A DNA stretch of 64,000 bases from JALCRY01 sp050946575 (GTDB taxonomy: Bacteria > Bacillota > Clostridia > Peptostreptococcales > Anaerovoracaceae). Shown piece by piece: positions 51,901 through 59,124 of this stretch. The translations under genes and the position numbers were made by a program. Every line of letters starts with the position of its first letter. The first letter of the stretch is position 1. The notes under the pieces were generated by a model, which ran no database searches, was not told where the DNA came from, and saw only the letters and a list, made by a program, of their open reading frames with translations. The stretch spans positions 124,001 to 188,000 of the forward strand of contig JBMNVB010000002.1 in NCBI GenBank assembly GCA_050946575.1, in the 5' to 3' direction.

Positions 51901-52457
51901 TCATCGATAAGATCGTCATCGCTGTTTACGATGCGCATTCCGCGTCCGCCGCCGCCGGCAGCCGCCTTCAGCATCACCGGGTATCCGCACGAATGCGCGA
52001 ACTCCAGGGCTTCCTCGTCGCTCTTTATGGCTTCCTCTACGCCCGGGATAGCCTGGACTTTAGCTTCCTTAGCTACTAACTTGGACTGGATCTTGTCTCC
52101 GAGTCTGGACATCATGGCAGCCGTCGGGCCGATGAACTCTATGCCGGCGTCTTCGCACGCCTGTGCGAATTCAATGTTCTCGGCCAGGAATCCGTAACCC
52201 GGATGGATGGCGTCGACGTTCTTGTCCTTCGCCATCTGGATGATGCCGTCGATGTCGAGATAGGCCTGTACGGCAGACTTGTCCTTGCCTATAAGATAAG
52301 ATTCATCTGCCTTTAGTCTGAAAAGAGAATACTTATCTTCTTCTGAATAAATGGCAACACTTGTAATGCCAAGTTCTTTACAGGCGCGGATGATTCTTAT
52401 TGCGATCTCGCCCCTGTTAGCGATAAGAATCCGTTTGAATTGTTTGATTTCACTCAT
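48987..52457 (-). CDS. pyc: Pyruvate carboxylase
   Basis: A 1156-residue single-chain enzyme carboxylating pyruvate to oxaloacetate. The biotin carboxylase domain (1-450) starts FKRILIANRGEIAIRIIRAC and has AAAGGGGRGMRIV; the carboxyltransferase domain begins near 540 (DTTMRDAQQSLLATRVRS) with metal-site HLHTHDTSGNG; the biotin lysine is in VMEAMKMETKI near the C terminus. Full length, no break. ATG 52457 has GAGGAAAG upstream. The product feeds aspartate, the substrate of the adjacent pyrB. Confidence 0.97.
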   Translation of the reverse strand: MSEIKQFKRILIANRGEIAIRIIRACKELGITSVAIYSEEDKYSLFRLKADESYLIGKDKSAVQAYLDIDGIIQMAKDKNVDAIHPGYGFLAENIEFAQACEDAGIEFIGPTAAMMSRLGDKIQSKLVAKEAKVQAIPGVEEAIKSDEEALEFAHSCGYPVMLKAAAGGGGRGMRIVNSDDDLIDEYHRAKSEAAKAFGIDDIFIEKYLADPKHIEVQILGDKYGNLVHLYERDCSVQRRYQKVVEFTPAICLNDEQRKSLCEDALKIASTVGYRSAGTVEFLFDEDMNHYFIEMNPRIQVEHTVSELLTGIDIVQSQILIAEGYPLDSPEINIPSQDAIVPTGAAIQCRITTEDPANDFMPDTGEINTYNNANGFGIRIDGNGYAGAVVSPHYDSLLVKVTSFGRTFEDARRKSKRALEEFQIGGVKTNKDFLINVIESEDFKNGTCNTGFIGKNPQLFDVEQPVNTEQKILGFLGNKYVNETKGVKPKFDHPDRPVFPASEVAKADGLKYMLDKEGPEAVTKYVLDQKRLMITDTTMRDAQQSLLATRVRSVDMYKVASAAAMYEKDLFSFEMWGGATFDTAYRFLKESPWERLHKLREMIPNVPFQMLIRGANAVGYKNYPDNVIREFVRTSAEAGIDVFRIFDSLNWIEGMSVALDETLKQGKIAEPCICYTGDILNPDKTKYTLDYYVKMAKELEKRGAHILGIKDMSGLLRPMAAKKLIGALKDELKIPVHLHTHDTSGNGVATILMAASAGVDIVDAAISSMSGLTSQPNLNSVVAALERTERDTGLDPDELQAIADYWAAVRPVYGNFESGLKASSAEIYKYELPGGQYSNLKPQVESFGIGDKFQEVKDMYIQVNQMFGDIVKVTPSSKCVGDMAIFMVQNGYTPENIYEKAQGVDFPDSVVSFFEGMMGQPMGGFNKKLQKLVLKDKKPITCRPGELLEPVDFDAIRKKLKDEFDMDATDEQVVSYAMYDKVYTDYLKSLKRDGDFKRMGSDIFFHGLTIGEECKVEIADGKVMYIKLLSVGDPNEMGQRELIFNVDGHNSTIKIKDQSIKTGAAETVEYADEDDPGQVGANISGNVLSLLVKEGDLIVEQQPVAVMEAMKMETKILAPISGKLRRFCVKEGQQVESNQLICVIEPQDVPKEEHLI

Positions 52458-52536
52458 TGCACTTTCCTCATTAAAAGTAAACTTCCAGTAAATAATGTAC
52501 TTAATAATCTTATCATATCCGAAAATTCTTTTCAAT

Positions 52537-52583
52537 AATTGTCAAACAATTATCCATCTTTATTGTGCATTGAAATTTCAATG
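52537..52583. promoter_or_regulatory. Two palindromes upstream of pyc
   Basis: AATTGT-CAA-ACAATT (52537-52551) overlaps a minus-strand TTGACA (52545-52540) that could be the pyc -35, and CATTGAAATTTCAATG (52568-52583) is a perfect 16-base palindrome just upstream. Both could bind a regulator of pyc. The rest of 52458-52611 is AT-rich and empty. Confidence 0.4.
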
Positions 52584-52611
52584 AGCATAATATTCGCTAT
52601 ATGAAAAAATC

Positions 52612-52646
52612 AAATAAAAAAAGAAGGATGCAGTCGCATCCTTCCC
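52612..52646 (-). terminator. Terminator of the tRNA-Pro gene
   Basis: On the minus strand GAAGGATGC pairs with GCATCCTTC around GACTG or similar, followed by TTTTTTT. It lies about ten bases after the tRNA 3' end. Confidence 0.9.
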
Positions 52647-52654
52647 GCTGTTAT

Positions 52655-52730
52655 TGGTCGGAGTGCGGAGACTTGAACTCCGGGCCTCTGCGTCCCGAAC
52701 GCAGCGCGCTACCAACTGCGCTACACCCCG
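52655..52730 (-). tRNA. tRNA-Pro (anticodon CGG), CCA encoded
   Basis: The minus strand folds as a full cloverleaf: acceptor CGGGGTG with CACTCCG (one G-T pair), anticodon stem CTGCG/CGCAG with loop TTCGGGA giving CGG, T-loop GTTCAAGTC, and a templated CCA. A TATTAT -10 box lies at 52745-52740 on the minus strand. Confidence 0.96.
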
Positions 52731-52824
52731 TCGCTCGACTATAATAGCATATTTTTCTCATAAATTAAAGACCAAATTATTTATTTTTATCCGCTTTCAT
52801 GTATAATCGAATATGGGAGGGAAA

Positions 52825-53334
52825 ATGGAATTCCGAGACATCTATGACAAAGAAGGGAATATAACGAGGCACAGACTGCCTGCCGGTGTTAATCTTCATA
52901 AGGGTGAGTATTTAAGAATGGTCGAGGCATGGATCGTTGACAGAAAAAACCGGATACTGCTGCAGCAGCGCAGTTTCGGCTGCATCATCTATCCCGGATA
53001 CTGGACGCTCACGACAGGACATTTCCAGTCCGGCGAATCGACCGAAGACGCCTGCATAAGGGAGATAAAGGAAGAACTGGGCATCACGGTAAAGCCGAAG
53101 AATGTACATCTGATAGACCATATCACGCGCGACACAGACGAACATCTTCTCTGGGACATAGTTCTTGTGAAAAAAACCATCAGGAAACGTCATATGAAAA
53201 TCAATCCCGTCGAAGTGAACGATGTGAGATGGGTCACGACGAAGCAGCTCCGTGAGATCGTAAATGACGACAACGTTTTCTACTATCCCGAAATGATGGA
53301 CATAATCGATTACATAGAAAACGCGGAAGCATAA
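52825..53334 (+). CDS. NUDIX hydrolase (YfcD/Idi-like)
   Basis: A 169-residue NUDIX protein. The box reads GHFQSGESTEDACIREIKEE plus LGI, matching Gx5Ex7REUxEExGU. The N-terminal half (GEYLRMVEAWIVDRKNRILL) and RWVTTKQLREIV near the end recall YfcD and isopentenyl-diphosphate isomerase relatives; the substrate is unknown. ATG 52825 follows GGGAGGG. A second ATG at 52813 lies five bases after TATAAT (52802-52807) and could support a leaderless form four residues longer. Confidence 0.87.
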   Translation: MEFRDIYDKEGNITRHRLPAGVNLHKGEYLRMVEAWIVDRKNRILLQQRSFGCIIYPGYWTLTTGHFQSGESTEDACIREIKEELGITVKPKNVHLIDHITRDTDEHLLWDIVLVKKTIRKRHMKINPVEVNDVRWVTTKQLREIVNDDNVFYYPEMMDIIDYIENAEA

Positions 53335-53338
53335 AAAT

Positions 53339-53367
53339 AAAGCCCCGGGAAAAGGCTTTATTTTTTT
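53339..53367 (+). terminator. Terminator after the NUDIX gene
   Basis: AAAGCC (53339-53344) pairs with GGCTTT (53354-53359), followed by ATTTTTTT. The converging flavodoxin-family gene ends 24 bases further on. Confidence 0.75.
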
Positions 53368-53391
53368 CTTATCAATGCCGCGTGCCGCCGC

Positions 53392-53940
53392 TCACAGTTT
53401 TTCCGCAAGCGCTTCCGCTTTCTCCGGGCCGTCCGTCCCTCCGATTTCACCTTCATCATAGACGCCGCCCACGAGGACCTCGCCGAACCAGTCCCATCCG
53501 CACAGCGCAGCCGTCCTTCTGCACGCGAACAGCACGCCGTCGAATATCGTCGGTTCATCCTCTCCTGCAGTGCAGAGAAGCACGAACTGCTTCCCGGGAA
53601 GTTCATCACGCTTTCCGTGATACAGGCAGTAAAGATTATCTATCACAGCCTTTATCTGCGACGCGATCGTATACCAATACACGGGCATCGAGAACACGAG
53701 CACGTCGGCCGCGAGGATGTCATCCGCTATATCGTTGAACGGATTGTCGAACGCGCACGGCTTCCCAGTTTTATAGCAGGCGCCGCATCCTCTGCATCCG
53801 AGCGCTCCGAGCTCTACCGCATCTATCGTTTTCACATTGTGGCCGCAGCGCTCAGCCGCACCGGAAAACGACGCCGCGAGCGCGCTGCTGTTCCCGTTTC
53901 TGCGGGGGCTCCCCGTCAGGATCAGAACATTTTTCCCCAT
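53392..53940 (-). CDS. Flavodoxin-fold NAD(P)H oxidoreductase / iron-sulfur flavoprotein-like
   Basis: A 182-residue FMN-binding protein of the NADPH-dependent FMN reductase superfamily. The phosphate loop is ILTGSPRRNGNSSALAASF; the segment GCRGCGACYKTGKPCAF with CxxCxxC-x5-C recalls the cluster-binding loop of iron-sulfur flavoproteins, and FSMPVYWYTIASQIKAVIDN binds the flavin ring. Whether it holds a [4Fe-4S] cluster is not certain. It is last in a four-gene operon, with GGAGGA before the ATG. Confidence 0.85.
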   Translation of the reverse strand: MGKNVLILTGSPRRNGNSSALAASFSGAAERCGHNVKTIDAVELGALGCRGCGACYKTGKPCAFDNPFNDIADDILAADVLVFSMPVYWYTIASQIKAVIDNLYCLYHGKRDELPGKQFVLLCTAGEDEPTIFDGVLFACRRTAALCGWDWFGEVLVGGVYDEGEIGGTDGPEKAEALAEKL

Positions 53941-53964
53941 AGTAAATCCTCCATTTCCTCCACG

Positions 53965-54066
53965 TTATTCTTCAATAGCATCAGGTGCGAGCACGAGCAT
54001 CGCCATGATAATAAGCAATGCCGCGATGCCGGAAATAATGATTTTGTTTGCTGTCGCGAATCCCAT
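53965..54066 (-). CDS. 33-residue single-span membrane peptide
   Basis: A very short gene: MGFATANKIIISGIAALLII through MAMLVLAPDAIEE. Residues 8-28 form one transmembrane helix; the end is acidic. The ATG follows the stop of the upstream gene directly, and AAGGAG lies nine bases before it. The stop is 24 bases before the flavodoxin-family ATG. Tight spacing on both sides and a good ribosome site make a real gene likely. I recognise no family; it may anchor or regulate a neighbour. Confidence 0.6.
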   Translation of the reverse strand: MGFATANKIIISGIAALLIIMAMLVLAPDAIEE

Positions 54067-54429
54067 TCAGATCAACTCCTTGTACTTCATGAAATCGGAA
54101 CGCGTTTTCACGGGTACGGCTTTCCTGCCGCCGCAGCTTCCGTATTCGAACTCGAATATGCAGCCGTCAGCCGGCTTCACGTCTATCCCCTTCCGTTCGG
54201 CGTTCCTCAATACAGCATCGGCCTTTACGAGCAGGACGTCCATCCCGAACGCGTCCGGGACGTCTATCTCACTGAACTCGTTTTTCAGGAACGAAAGCTC
54301 TTCCGTGATCTTCTTCGGATCATCGAAAAGGCTGTCCCCGAAATATTTTATGAAAGCGGCGGTGGACTCGTCCGTCATACCGCTGACGAGCATCACGGCC
54401 GCAATGATTTTTATGTCCTTTTTCTCCAT
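54067..54429 (-). CDS. Unknown 120-residue protein
   Basis: I recognise no family. It starts MEKKDIKIIAAVMLVSGMTD, is mostly helical to about residue 80 (ITEELSFLKNEFSEIDVPDA), and ends in a short strand-rich part with a CIFEFEYGSCGG pair of cysteines. No membrane helix of full length. It lies eight bases after the B3/B4-domain gene and directly before the membrane peptide, so it belongs to that operon. Confidence 0.7.
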   Translation of the reverse strand: MEKKDIKIIAAVMLVSGMTDESTAAFIKYFGDSLFDDPKKITEELSFLKNEFSEIDVPDAFGMDVLLVKADAVLRNAERKGIDVKPADGCIFEFEYGSCGGRKAVPVKTRSDFMKYKELI

Positions 54430-54437
54430 TTTCCTGC

Positions 54438-55145
54438 CTACAGATCACATATGAATTCCTGATCATCCTTATCGATCAGGCCTTCCTTTACTTCGCATCC
54501 GAACACGTCCCGCAGGAGCCCCGCTATCTGTTCTCTCGCGGCCAGTATCTCATCGAGATTTTCATCGAATCCGTCCATGATGAAGAGGACGTCTTTCGTA
54601 TCATCGCCGATCTTCCCCTCTTCGCTCTGTCTCCAGATCCATCTTCTGGTCCTGATTTTATTTCCTGTAGCGTAAACGACCTCGCCGGCTTCCATCGGCT
54701 CGCGTTCCTCCGCATTGAACGGAAGGAACGTGTCATCTTCCGTCGAGACCCTCACGGCGAATTTATCGTCCGTCATAGTATCGAGGTCGTGCGCCCCTAT
54801 CGGAACGTAATGGAGCAGCGAAACGGCGTTTCCGAGATCGACTATCGGATTGATATACGGCATTCCCTTCTTTTTGGCAATGCGCGTGAGCAGCGCTTCG
54901 ATGGATGACATGTATTTGTTCGGATTTATCCCGATGGACCGGAAACATTCCCTGTACGGCCGGAGTTCGGGCTCCTCCTTCACCTTCTTGCCTTCGAAGT
55001 GCTGTTCGCATGACTTTATCGCCTCGGTAAGAAGGTCCTCTATCCCGGGATACTGTTTCGTGTTATCCAGCCCGTATACGCTGACAAGCCCGAATTTCGC
55101 ATTCGGTATGCGGTCGAAAACATCCTGCGTCACATAGAATTTCAT
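54438..55145 (-). CDS. B3/B4 domain protein (PheT-like, tRNA-editing-type fold)
   Basis: A 235-residue protein of the COG3382 B3/B4 family, related to the editing region of phenylalanyl-tRNA synthetase beta. Motifs are RECFRSIGINPNKYMSSIEA, PYINPIVDLGNAVSLLHYVP and GAHDLDTM. Stand-alone members are widespread; deacylation of mischarged tRNA is suspected but not shown. GGAGGCG precedes the ATG, 18 bases after the HgdB/BadF-like gene. Confidence 0.85.
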   Translation of the reverse strand: MKFYVTQDVFDRIPNAKFGLVSVYGLDNTKQYPGIEDLLTEAIKSCEQHFEGKKVKEEPELRPYRECFRSIGINPNKYMSSIEALLTRIAKKKGMPYINPIVDLGNAVSLLHYVPIGAHDLDTMTDDKFAVRVSTEDDTFLPFNAEEREPMEAGEVVYATGNKIRTRRWIWRQSEEGKIGDDTKDVLFIMDGFDENLDEILAAREQIAGLLRDVFGCEVKEGLIDKDDQEFICDL

Positions 55146-55163
55146 AACAACGCCTCCTTGTCT

Positions 55164-56627
55164 CTAAAGACCCGCCGCGAACATCGCGGCTCCTTCGGCC
55201 GCGCAGTATTCGGGCCGGTCGTACAGTATCACTTCCGTCCTCAGACCCTGTTCTATCAGCTCGCATACCGAGGTGTATCTCGCGGCTCCTCCCGTGAGAA
55301 CCACGGGGGATTTCACCCTGAACCTGCCATCGGTGCATTCGAGCACGACATCGGTATACAGCAGCTCCGCCGAGCGGATGATATCCGACGTCGGTATCTC
55401 CTTCTTCTCCATCTCTTTCAGCTCTTCGGCCGCGTAAACGGCGCACGTTTCCCTGAGATTGATCTCCTCGCTCCAGTTCCTTCCTATGGATTCAAGATCC
55501 TCGGGCTCTATCTCAAGCGCATCCGCGGCCATCTCGAGGAATTTCCCGGAAGCCGTGACGCAGTCATTGTTCATCGCGTACATGTCCGTATCGCCGCGCC
55601 GTCCGAGCGTATAGAATCTGCAGCCCTTCGCGCCGAGGTCGACGACCGTCCTGGCTCCGCTCACCCTGCCTGACGCGGCTTTCACGACGCAGTCCTGAGT
55701 CTCATATACATCCGATACATTGCTGACAGCGGACGCTCCAGGTCCGCAGGCCGCCGCCGCGGCGAGCATATCCATATCTATCCCGGCCGAATCGTGTATC
55801 TGACCGAACGCTTTGAGCACGCCCAGCGCCGGATCGCTTTCGGTCCTCACGCTCGCGGAAGCTATTACTTTTCCGCTTTCGTCCGTCACGACCGCCTTCG
55901 TGAAGCTGTAGCCGATATCTATCCCCCCGTACAGCGTCATGTTTTCAAGATCGAGAGGCGGAACTTCAGGCTCGTCTTCGGGAGCCTGATCCTCTCCGCT
56001 TTCCGGCTCCTCCTCATCAATGTCTTCCGGCATTGATTTTTCCGTATCTTCCTTCACATATTCCGATTCGTCGAGCGATCCGCCCATCCGCACGCACGGC
56101 GTCTGATGCAGCAGCTCCTCCGCGTACCAGTTCATCAGCTCGTCGAACGTCTGGTTCCCGCCCGGCAGCTGGAGAGTGCGGACTGTCCCGCACTTTTCGC
56201 TCGTGATCTTCTGTTCCCCGGTGAACGCGAACGCGAATTTCCTGAGGAAATCCTCCAGCAGCAGATCCTTCCCCGTGTACGCGGTGTATTCCTGCATGAA
56301 CCTGATCAGCTCGGCCTTGAGTTTCATGATCGCTGCCCTGTCGCCCATGTACGGAAGGTCTATGAAGAAAAGGAACTTGAAGTCCTTTCCCGCCTTCAGC
56401 ATGTCGAACGCGCGCTGCGCAATGTCATTGCAGCCGGGGATTATGAGCTCATCAATGCCCTTCGACTTGCAGTATGAGAGTATCTCTCTCGCGTATTTTA
56501 TCGCGCGGACGCGCACGACATCGCTGTCGCCCTGACTTTCCGGTATCTCTTTATCGATAAAGACGCACTGCCCGCCGAGAGCCTGCATGAGTTCGACGGG
56601 CGCGTATTTGCATGTATAGCCTATCAA
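55164..56627 (-). CDS. Compact HgdB-like/BadF-like ATPase fusion
   Basis: A 487-residue two-part protein. Residues 1-170 resemble 2-hydroxyacyl-CoA dehydratase subunits (IGYTCKYAPVELMQALGGQC, then FIDLPYMGDRAAIMKLKAEL) but are about half their usual length. An acidic linker covers about 185-225. Residues 228-487 are a BadF/BadG/BcrA/HgdC ATPase: LYGGIDIGYSFTKAVVTDES, VDLGAKGCRFY, and the two cysteines that bridge a [4Fe-4S] cluster in activators, in MNNDCVTASGKFLE and LRETCAVYAAEEL. Start is TTG 56627 after GGAGGGG. Activator-type energy transfer to an Fe-S partner is inferred; no dehydratase gene is adjacent. Confidence 0.75.
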   Translation of the reverse strand: MIGYTCKYAPVELMQALGGQCVFIDKEIPESQGDSDVVRVRAIKYAREILSYCKSKGIDELIIPGCNDIAQRAFDMLKAGKDFKFLFFIDLPYMGDRAAIMKLKAELIRFMQEYTAYTGKDLLLEDFLRKFAFAFTGEQKITSEKCGTVRTLQLPGGNQTFDELMNWYAEELLHQTPCVRMGGSLDESEYVKEDTEKSMPEDIDEEEPESGEDQAPEDEPEVPPLDLENMTLYGGIDIGYSFTKAVVTDESGKVIASASVRTESDPALGVLKAFGQIHDSAGIDMDMLAAAAACGPGASAVSNVSDVYETQDCVVKAASGRVSGARTVVDLGAKGCRFYTLGRRGDTDMYAMNNDCVTASGKFLEMAADALEIEPEDLESIGRNWSEEINLRETCAVYAAEELKEMEKKEIPTSDIIRSAELLYTDVVLECTDGRFRVKSPVVLTGGAARYTSVCELIEQGLRTEVILYDRPEYCAAEGAAMFAAGL

Positions 56628-56711
56628 AAGTAACCCCTCCAAATATTTCTTTAATAGAAATAATAACACAAAAAAGCCGGGAACGCTCCGCCTTATATCA
56701 AATATCGGGCC

Positions 56712-58784
56712 TTAAATGAAAAGCGAACCTATATTGAAAACGAGGAACGAGCACACCCACGCGACAGCGATCTGGAAACATGCCGCGAACAGCGTGTATT
56801 TCCAGCTGCCGGATTCACTCTTTATGACCGCGAGTGACGCGGCGCACGGCACGTACAGCAGACAGAAAATCATGAGGGAGTACGCATTCAGCGCCGTGAA
56901 CCCGGATGCTCCGAGTATCGATGAGAGTGCAGCCATGCCGGACGCCGCATTGATATTGTTCACGCTGTAAAGTACCGCGACGCTCGATACTACCACTTCT
57001 TTCGCGGAGATGCCCGCGATGATCGCGACGGCTATCTCCCAGTAGCCGAGCCCGAGAGGCCTGAAGAACGGCACGATCGCCTTTCCGATTATCGCGCCGA
57101 AGCTCTGCGAAATATCGGTCGTGTACCCGTGGACGCCGAAATTGAGTATGAACCACATCACAACGGACGCGACGAATATTATCCCGCCGGCGCGCTGGAG
57201 ATAGTCCTTGACCTTTTCCCAGACGAATATCATTACTGTCCTCGCTGACGGCGCCTTGTATTCCGGCAGTTCAATGAGCAGGAACTGCTGATCTTCATGT
57301 CTCCTGCCGAGAAGGTGCGATATGAACGCGACGAGCAGTCCGACGAAGAAACCGATGAGGTACAGTGAGAACGCGACCAGCACCGCCTTGTCGCCGAAGA
57401 ACATTTTCGAAAAAAGTATGTATATCGTGAGCCGCGCGCTGCACGACATGAACGGCGTGATAAGCATTACGCGCAGCCTGTCGCGCCGGTTCTCAAGCGT
57501 CCTTGAGGCCATGATGGCGGGCACGGTGCATCCGAAGCCGAGAATGAGCGGGATGAACGCCCTGCCGGACAGCCCGAGCCTTCCCATCAGACCGTCCATG
57601 ACATACGCGACCCTGGCCATATATCCGCTGTCCTCTATGAACGCGAGGCACAGGAACAGTATGAATATGTTCGGAAGGAACGTCAGTATACCGCCGACTC
57701 CGGCGATCACGCCGTCTGTGATGAGCGCCGTGAATGCTTCCGAAGCCCCGGCGGATGTCAGCCACGCCCCGGCCGAACGGCCGAGCCAGTCTATTCCCAG
57801 GGAAAAATAGTCACTGAAAATATTCCCGACTCTGAACGTCAGAAAGAAAACTATCGCCATGATCCCGAGGAATATAGGTATCCCCCAGATCCTGTTCGTG
57901 AGCACGGCATCCACCCTGTCGGTGACAGCGGCCTTCACATCTCTGTTCACGACGACTTCTCTTATTATCTCTTCGATGAAATCGTATTTCTGATTAATGA
58001 TGTCGTCTTCGTAACTCCGGTCGATGACATCCGGAAGATCCACGGGGTATTTTTCCGTGACTTCCTTATCCTTCTCAAGGAGCTTGAGCGCGGTCCAGCG
58101 GTGATTCCGTATCTCGCCCGGGTATCTGACTTTAAGTTCATCAATCACGGCGTCGATCTTGTCCTCTATCTCGTCGCTGTACACCATCGCGTACTCGCTG
58201 TGATGCTCGTGTCTGTGCTTCGAATACTTCGCTGTCGTATAATCGTGTCCGTGGATTATCGCGTCCGGATGCTTCGCGTTCAGATGATGATGGACAGCGT
58301 GCATCAATACCTCGAGTCCGCGTTTCTTCCTCGCGGACACCGGTATCACCGGCACCCCGAGCATCTCCGGCAGCCTGTGCAGGTCGATCCCCATGCCGCG
58401 CTTCTCGACTATGTCCATCATATTGAGCGCGACGACGACCGGCTTCCCGAGCTCGAGAAGCTGCAGTGTCAGATACAGGTTGCGTTCGAGCGACGACGCG
58501 TCTACGACGTCTATGATGATGTCCACTTCATCGCTGAGAATGAAATTACGCGAAACCACCTCTTCCATCGTGTACGATGTGAGGCTGTATGTGCCCGGAA
58601 GATCGACCAGTCTGAAACGGTCGTTTTTATACCGCATCGAGCCTTCGACTTTTTCCACCGTGACGCCCGGCCAGTTCGCGACTTTGAGATTCGCCCCGCT
58701 GAAGGCGTTGAACAGCGTAGTTTTCCCGCAGTTCGGATTTCCGACAAAACCTATTGTGGCGTTGTATTTCATCTGTGCGTTCAT
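56712..58784 (-). CDS. feoB: Ferrous iron transporter FeoB
   Basis: A 690-residue FeoB. The G domain has IGFVGNPNCGKTTLFNAFSG, DLPGTYSLTSY and VVALNMMD; the membrane part has two Gate repeats with FIPLILGFGCTVPAIMASRT and about eight helices. It imports Fe(II), essential for the Fe-S enzymes nearby. It overlaps feoA by four bases; GGAGGAG precedes the ATG. A weak GC stem and TTTTTT at about 56672-56700 may terminate it. Confidence 0.97.
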   Translation of the reverse strand: MNAQMKYNATIGFVGNPNCGKTTLFNAFSGANLKVANWPGVTVEKVEGSMRYKNDRFRLVDLPGTYSLTSYTMEEVVSRNFILSDEVDIIIDVVDASSLERNLYLTLQLLELGKPVVVALNMMDIVEKRGMGIDLHRLPEMLGVPVIPVSARKKRGLEVLMHAVHHHLNAKHPDAIIHGHDYTTAKYSKHRHEHHSEYAMVYSDEIEDKIDAVIDELKVRYPGEIRNHRWTALKLLEKDKEVTEKYPVDLPDVIDRSYEDDIINQKYDFIEEIIREVVVNRDVKAAVTDRVDAVLTNRIWGIPIFLGIMAIVFFLTFRVGNIFSDYFSLGIDWLGRSAGAWLTSAGASEAFTALITDGVIAGVGGILTFLPNIFILFLCLAFIEDSGYMARVAYVMDGLMGRLGLSGRAFIPLILGFGCTVPAIMASRTLENRRDRLRVMLITPFMSCSARLTIYILFSKMFFGDKAVLVAFSLYLIGFFVGLLVAFISHLLGRRHEDQQFLLIELPEYKAPSARTVMIFVWEKVKDYLQRAGGIIFVASVVMWFILNFGVHGYTTDISQSFGAIIGKAIVPFFRPLGLGYWEIAVAIIAGISAKEVVVSSVAVLYSVNNINAASGMAALSSILGASGFTALNAYSLMIFCLLYVPCAASLAVIKSESGSWKYTLFAACFQIAVAWVCSFLVFNIGSLFI

Positions 58785-59002
58785 ATCTCCTCCACCTCAA
58801 TGTTTTCGGAGATATTCTTCCCGACTGCGAACCGCGTGCCTCTCACCTTGATGATGAGCGTCCCTCCGCTTTTATTGTTCATGACTTCCACGGGCGTTCC
58901 GGATGTCATCCCGAGCGCCTCGAGATGCTGTTTTATCTGCTCGCGGAGCCGCATTGATTTTATTCTGTAGTAATGTTCGGGTCTGCCGAGGTTAAGCTTC
59001 AT
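58781..59002 (-). CDS. feoA: Ferrous iron transport protein FeoA
   Basis: A 73-residue SH3-like protein with LEALGMTSGTPVEVMNNKSG and LIIKVRGTRFAVGKNISENI, the FeoA pattern. It binds FeoB and supports its function. GAGAGAGGAG precedes the ATG; first gene of feoAB. Confidence 0.93.
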   Translation of the reverse strand: MKLNLGRPEHYYRIKSMRLREQIKQHLEALGMTSGTPVEVMNNKSGGTLIIKVRGTRFAVGKNISENIEVEEI

Positions 59003-59024
59003 TTTTCTCCTCTCTCCAAGTACG

Positions 59025-59059
59025 TTATACAGTATAAATTATCCCCGTTCTAACTGTCA
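59025..59059 (-). promoter_or_regulatory. feoA promoter with metalloregulator-like dyad
   Basis: On the minus strand TTGACA and TATACT are 18 bases apart (about 59058 to 59029). The perfect dyad TTATAC-A-GTATAA (59025-59037) overlaps the -10. A Fur- or DtxR-type repressor is likely for this operon, but the site does not match a consensus closely. Confidence 0.5.
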
Positions 59060-59062
59060 ATA

Positions 59063-59092
59063 AAACAGCGCATCATCACGGATGCGCTGTTT
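59063..59092 (-). terminator. Terminator of the Cna-B surface protein gene
   Basis: AAACAGCGCATC (59063-59074) pairs perfectly with GATGCGCTGTTT (59081-59092), followed on the minus strand by TATTGACAG. The same bases run into the feoA -35. Confidence 0.85.
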
Positions 59093-59124
59093 CCTGAATA
59101 TTATCATTTTCAGATGTATCGCTC

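Noticed and set aside
50235..52079. A 614-codon open frame on the + strand
   Set aside because: Antisense to pyc, Arg/Tyr-rich, no ribosome site or known domain.
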